Shown: positions 61,240 through 64,000 of the stretch, one piece after another
How positions within the stretch are numbered: position 1 is the stretch's first letter
Layout of the letters: each line of letters opens with the position of its first letter
From: an uncultured Pseudomonadota bacterium
GTDB lineage: Bacteria; Pseudomonadota; Gammaproteobacteria; Methylococcales; Methylomonadaceae
Assembly (NCBI GenBank): GCA_903848935.1
Contig: CAINHO010000024.1
Coordinates: forward strand, 1 to 64,000
Direction of reading: 5' to 3'
Length of the DNA stretch: 64,000 nt
The notes under the pieces: model-generated
Databases searched by the model: none
What the model saw: only the letters and a program-made list of their open reading frames with translations
Told to the model about the DNA's origin: nothing
Program-made: the position numbers and the translations under genes

Positions 61240-63185
61240 TGTTGCCCGAATTAGGACAGTTTGCATTGATTTTGGCAGCGTGTTTATCGTTGGTGTTAAC
61301 AGTTGTACCGTTAGTTGGCGTACAAAAAGGCATAGGCAGTTGGATTGCGTTGGCGCGACCCACTGCGTTTGGACAATTGTTTTTTATGATTCTATCTTAC
61401 GGCATTTTGACGACTTCGTTTATCAATCACGATTTTTCGATTTTGTACGTCGCCTCAAACTCGAATACACATTTGCCGTTTATGTATTTAGTCGCAGGCG
61501 TTTGGGGTTCGCACGAAGGTTCATTACTACTATGGGCGTTGATTTTATCAATGTGGACAGCCGCCGTGGCGATGTTTAGCAAATCGTTACCGACTGAATT
61601 AGTGGCGCGAGTGTTGAGCATTATGGGGGCGGTGGCAGTCGGATTTTTGTTGTTTGTGATTTTTACCTCGAATCCATTTGAACGTTTATTTCCAGTGCCA
61701 CTCGAAGGTCGTGATTTAAATCCACTTCTTCAAGACCCAGGCATGGCGATTCATCCGCCGATGTTGTACATGGGATATGTGGGTTTTTCAGTGGCGTTTG
61801 CGTTTGCGATTGCCGCGTTAATGAATGGCAAACTCGATGCCGCTTGGGTTCGCTGGACACGTCCTTGGACAACCACCGCATGGTTATTTTTAACTTTGGG
61901 AATCGTACTTGGCAGTTGGTGGGCATATTACGAATTAGGTTGGGGCGGTTGGTGGTTTTGGGATCCCGTTGAAAATGCTTCGTTCATGCCGTGGTTAGTT
62001 GGTACTGCGTTAATTCATTCACTCGCTGCCACCGAAAAACGCGGTATGTTTAAAAGTTGGACAATTTTATTGTCAGTCTTCGCATTTTCTCTGAGTTTGC
62101 TAGGCACATTTTTAGTACGTTCTGGCGTTTTAACATCGGTTCATGCGTTCGCCAGCGACCCAACACGCGGCATTTTCATTTTAGTATTTTTAGGAATTGT
62201 GGTCGGTGGTTCGTTGCTGTTGTTTGCGATTCAAGCTCCAAAAATCCAAAGTGAAGGACATTTTGAACTCGTCTCGCGCGACGCGCTTTTGTTGGTGAAT
62301 AACGTTTTATTGGTTGCTACGACGGCAACGATTCTGCTCGGCACGCTTTATCCGTTGGTAATTGACGCGCTTGGTTTGGGCAAAATTTCTGTTGGCCCGC
62401 CGTATTTTAATGGCGTATTTATTCCATTGACCGCGCCGCTCGCGTTTTTTGTCGGCATCGGTGTGTTATCACGCTGGCGACAAGATAACATTAGACGTTT
62501 ATGGCAGTTGGTAATGTTGCCACTTGGAAGTAGTTTGGTCATTGGTTTAGCGTTAGCGTTTTTACAAACGCATTTTACTTGGGCGGCATTTATTGGGCTG
62601 ACGTTAGCAGTTTGGACAACGCTTGGTGCAGGTTTGGGAATTTATGACCGTTTGCGAAATAAAACCGATAAGTTTGCCGCGTTATTGCAAACGCCGTTGA
62701 GCGTTTGGGCGATGACGACCGCTCATTTAGGCATTGCGATTTTTATTGTAGGCGTGACATTAGTTTCAACGTATTCCGAAGAAAAAGACATTCGACTTGC
62801 ACCCACAGAATCGTTGCATTTAGCGGGTTATGATTTTCTGTTTCACGGCGTAACCGCTACGAAAGGCGCGAATTATGACGCGAATCAAGGGCATTTTACC
62901 GTGACACAAAATCAGAAAATTGTCGCAGAACTTTATCCACAAAAACGGATTTATCAAGCGTCAGGAATGCCAATGACTGAAGCGGGAATTGATGCGAGTG
63001 TTACCCGCGATTTGTTTGTCGCATTGGGTGAACCGTTGGGCGTAGATGGTGCGTGGGCGTTGCGAATTTATTACAAACCATTTGTGCGGTGGATTTGGAT
63101 GGGCGGTTTATTTATGGCATTTGGTGGCTTGTTGGCGGTGATGGACAAACGCTATCGTCGTGAAATCAAAACGGAGGCGTTCTAA
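61236..63185 (+). CDS. ccmF: Cytochrome c haem lyase subunit CcmF
   Basis: 649 aa with many membrane helices. The WWD domain GWGGWWFWDPVENASFMPW is at about 234-252, and conserved histidines lie in GSHEGSLLLW and AIHPPMLYMGY. It attaches haem to apocytochrome c. Length is normal and it overlaps ccmE by 4 bp. Confidence 0.97.
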   Translation: MMLPELGQFALILAACLSLVLTVVPLVGVQKGIGSWIALARPTAFGQLFFMILSYGILTTSFINHDFSILYVASNSNTHLPFMYLVAGVWGSHEGSLLLWALILSMWTAAVAMFSKSLPTELVARVLSIMGAVAVGFLLFVIFTSNPFERLFPVPLEGRDLNPLLQDPGMAIHPPMLYMGYVGFSVAFAFAIAALMNGKLDAAWVRWTRPWTTTAWLFLTLGIVLGSWWAYYELGWGGWWFWDPVENASFMPWLVGTALIHSLAATEKRGMFKSWTILLSVFAFSLSLLGTFLVRSGVLTSVHAFASDPTRGIFILVFLGIVVGGSLLLFAIQAPKIQSEGHFELVSRDALLLVNNVLLVATTATILLGTLYPLVIDALGLGKISVGPPYFNGVFIPLTAPLAFFVGIGVLSRWRQDNIRRLWQLVMLPLGSSLVIGLALAFLQTHFTWAAFIGLTLAVWTTLGAGLGIYDRLRNKTDKFAALLQTPLSVWAMTTAHLGIAIFIVGVTLVSTYSEEKDIRLAPTESLHLAGYDFLFHGVTATKGANYDANQGHFTVTQNQKIVAELYPQKRIYQASGMPMTEAGIDASVTRDLFVALGEPLGVDGAWALRIYYKPFVRWIWMGGLFMAFGGLLAVMDKRYRREIKTEAF

Positions 63186-63727
63186 TGAAATTACGTTTTT
63201 TATTACCTCTTGGTGCGTTTTTGGTGATGGTAATTTTTTTAGGCATCGGTTTAAAACTTGATCCACACGAAGTCCCATCGCCGTTGATTGATAAAACTGC
63301 GCCAGCCTTCACGTTGCCGCAATTACATGAACCGCAGAAAAACTTTTCGCCCGCTGATATGAAAGGCAAAGTTTGGATTTTAAATGTGTGGGCTTCGTGG
63401 TGTGCGTCGTGCCGACAAGAACACGTTTATTTCACCGAATTTGCGCGAGCAAATCCGTCGGTAAATTTGATTGGTTTGAACTATAAAGATGAGCCAGCGG
63501 CGGCGACGCAATGGTTGGCAAAATTGGGCAATCCCTATTTAATCAGCGTTTCGGATACCGAAGGTTCAGCGGGTTTGGATTGGGGCGTTTATGGTGTTCC
63601 CGAAACGTTTGTGATTGATAAAAAAGGCGTTGTGCGTCACAAACAAACAGGACCAGTCGATTTGACGATTTTGCAAACCGTAATTATGCCGTTGATTGAA
63701 AAGTTGAATGGAGAACGTGAATTATGA
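63185..63727 (+). CDS. ccmG: Thiol:disulfide oxidoreductase CcmG/DsbE
   Basis: 180 aa. Signal anchor (about 5-23), then a thioredoxin fold with WCASC (72-76; Cys73/Cys76), the CcmG-type acidic segment near 120-130 and cis-Pro139 in GVPETF. It keeps the apocytochrome CxxCH cysteines reduced and depends on DsbD for electrons. Its ATG overlaps the ccmF stop (TAATG). Confidence 0.96.
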   Translation: MKLRFLLPLGAFLVMVIFLGIGLKLDPHEVPSPLIDKTAPAFTLPQLHEPQKNFSPADMKGKVWILNVWASWCASCRQEHVYFTEFARANPSVNLIGLNYKDEPAAATQWLAKLGNPYLISVSDTEGSAGLDWGVYGVPETFVIDKKGVVRHKQTGPVDLTILQTVIMPLIEKLNGEREL

Positions 63728-64000
63728 AACAAGTCGCCTCATTGCAGTACGGTGTCATTTTTAAAAAAGCGTTTTGCGACGTGGATGTTTTCAAAGGTTT
63801 TGTGCGCGATATTTTGGGCATCAATTTGAATATCGACAAAGTTGAAACCGAAAAAGAATTTAAACCCGCGATTGGTAAAGTGGCGGTGAAATTCGATTTG
63901 TACGCACAAGACAAAGAAGGACGTGTGATTGTTGAAATTCAACATCAGTATTCATCTGATGATCATTACGACCGATTTTTACATTATCACTGTGTTGCCT
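63724..64000 (+). CDS. Rpn/PD-(D/E)XK nuclease-transposase family protein, N-terminal part (runs off the window)
   Basis: The first 92 residues are visible, starting MKQVASLQYGVIFKKAFCD. The motif KFDLYAQDKEGRVIVEIQHQ (split around residues 57-76) carries the Asp and the E-x-Q of the PDDEXK_2 fold, and HYDRFLHYHC follows as in Rpn-type recombination-promoting nucleases. These proteins are widespread, often multi-copy, and some cut DNA in a recombination-linked manner. Its ATG overlaps the ccmG stop (ATGA), so it is read as part of the ccm run in place of the expected ccmH. The C-terminal half is outside the window. Confidence 0.8.
   Translation, partial: MKQVASLQYGVIFKKAFCDVDVFKGFVRDILGINLNIDKVETEKEFKPAIGKVAVKFDLYAQDKEGRVIVEIQHQYSSDDHYDRFLHYHCVA

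Overview
The window is a 64 kb stretch of an AT-leaning gammaproteobacterial chromosome. The order tRNA-Tyr, tRNA-Gly, tRNA-Thr, tuf, tRNA-Trp, secE, nusG, L11/L10, rpoBC, str, S10, spc, alpha is gammaproteobacterial. So is the order hemA-prfA opposite TPR lipoprotein-lolB-ispE-tRNA-Gln-prs-rplY-pth, which matches Pseudomonas. A complete System I cytochrome c maturation set (ccmABCDEFG), moderate GC, an IS200/IS605-type element and an Rpn-type PD-(D/E)XK nuclease gene would suit a Thiotrichales/Beggiatoa-like or Methylococcales-like bacterium. That genus-level placement is a guess.

Layout. (1) 1-3.6 kb: the last codons and right end of an IS200/IS605-type insertion sequence abut a hybrid histidine kinase that has lost its sensory N-terminus. 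The kinase gene overlaps an HD-GYP response-regulator gene. (2) 3.66-17.8 kb: mixed housekeeping genes: rnfH and ratA, a sodium:neurotransmitter-symporter-family transporter, hemC, valS, a DsbD fragment carrying only the N-terminal domain, cutA, fxsA, a membrane-anchored methyltransferase, uvrD, two DUF proteins, dnaJ and dapB. (3) 17.8-48.9 kb, all on the minus strand: one almost gap-free block of translation and transcription genes from tRNA-Tyr down to rplQ. It holds four tRNAs, two tuf genes, fusA, rpoA/B/C, secE/secY, nusG and the ribosomal proteins. Clear sigma70-type promoters precede tRNA-Tyr and rpsL, and a weaker one precedes rpsM. An L10 leader and an rplL-rpoB attenuator-like hairpin are also visible. 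(4) 49-54.5 kb, minus strand: pth, rplY, prs, tRNA-Gln, ispE, lolB and an LbcA-like TPR lipoprotein. (5) 54.6-64 kb, plus strand: hemA, prfA, an orphan peptide/nickel-type ABC permease, apt, then ccmABCDEFG. The ccm run ends in a translationally coupled Rpn/PD-(D/E)XK nuclease gene that leaves the window.

Most of the window is conserved core genome. I did not find a convincing new multi-gene system. The places worth a second look are: the IS/kinase junction; the truncated dsbD at the conserved cutA-dsbD locus; two tuf genes that have drifted apart at the DNA level; a terminator-shaped palindrome inside pth; and the Rpn-type nuclease where ccmH would be expected.
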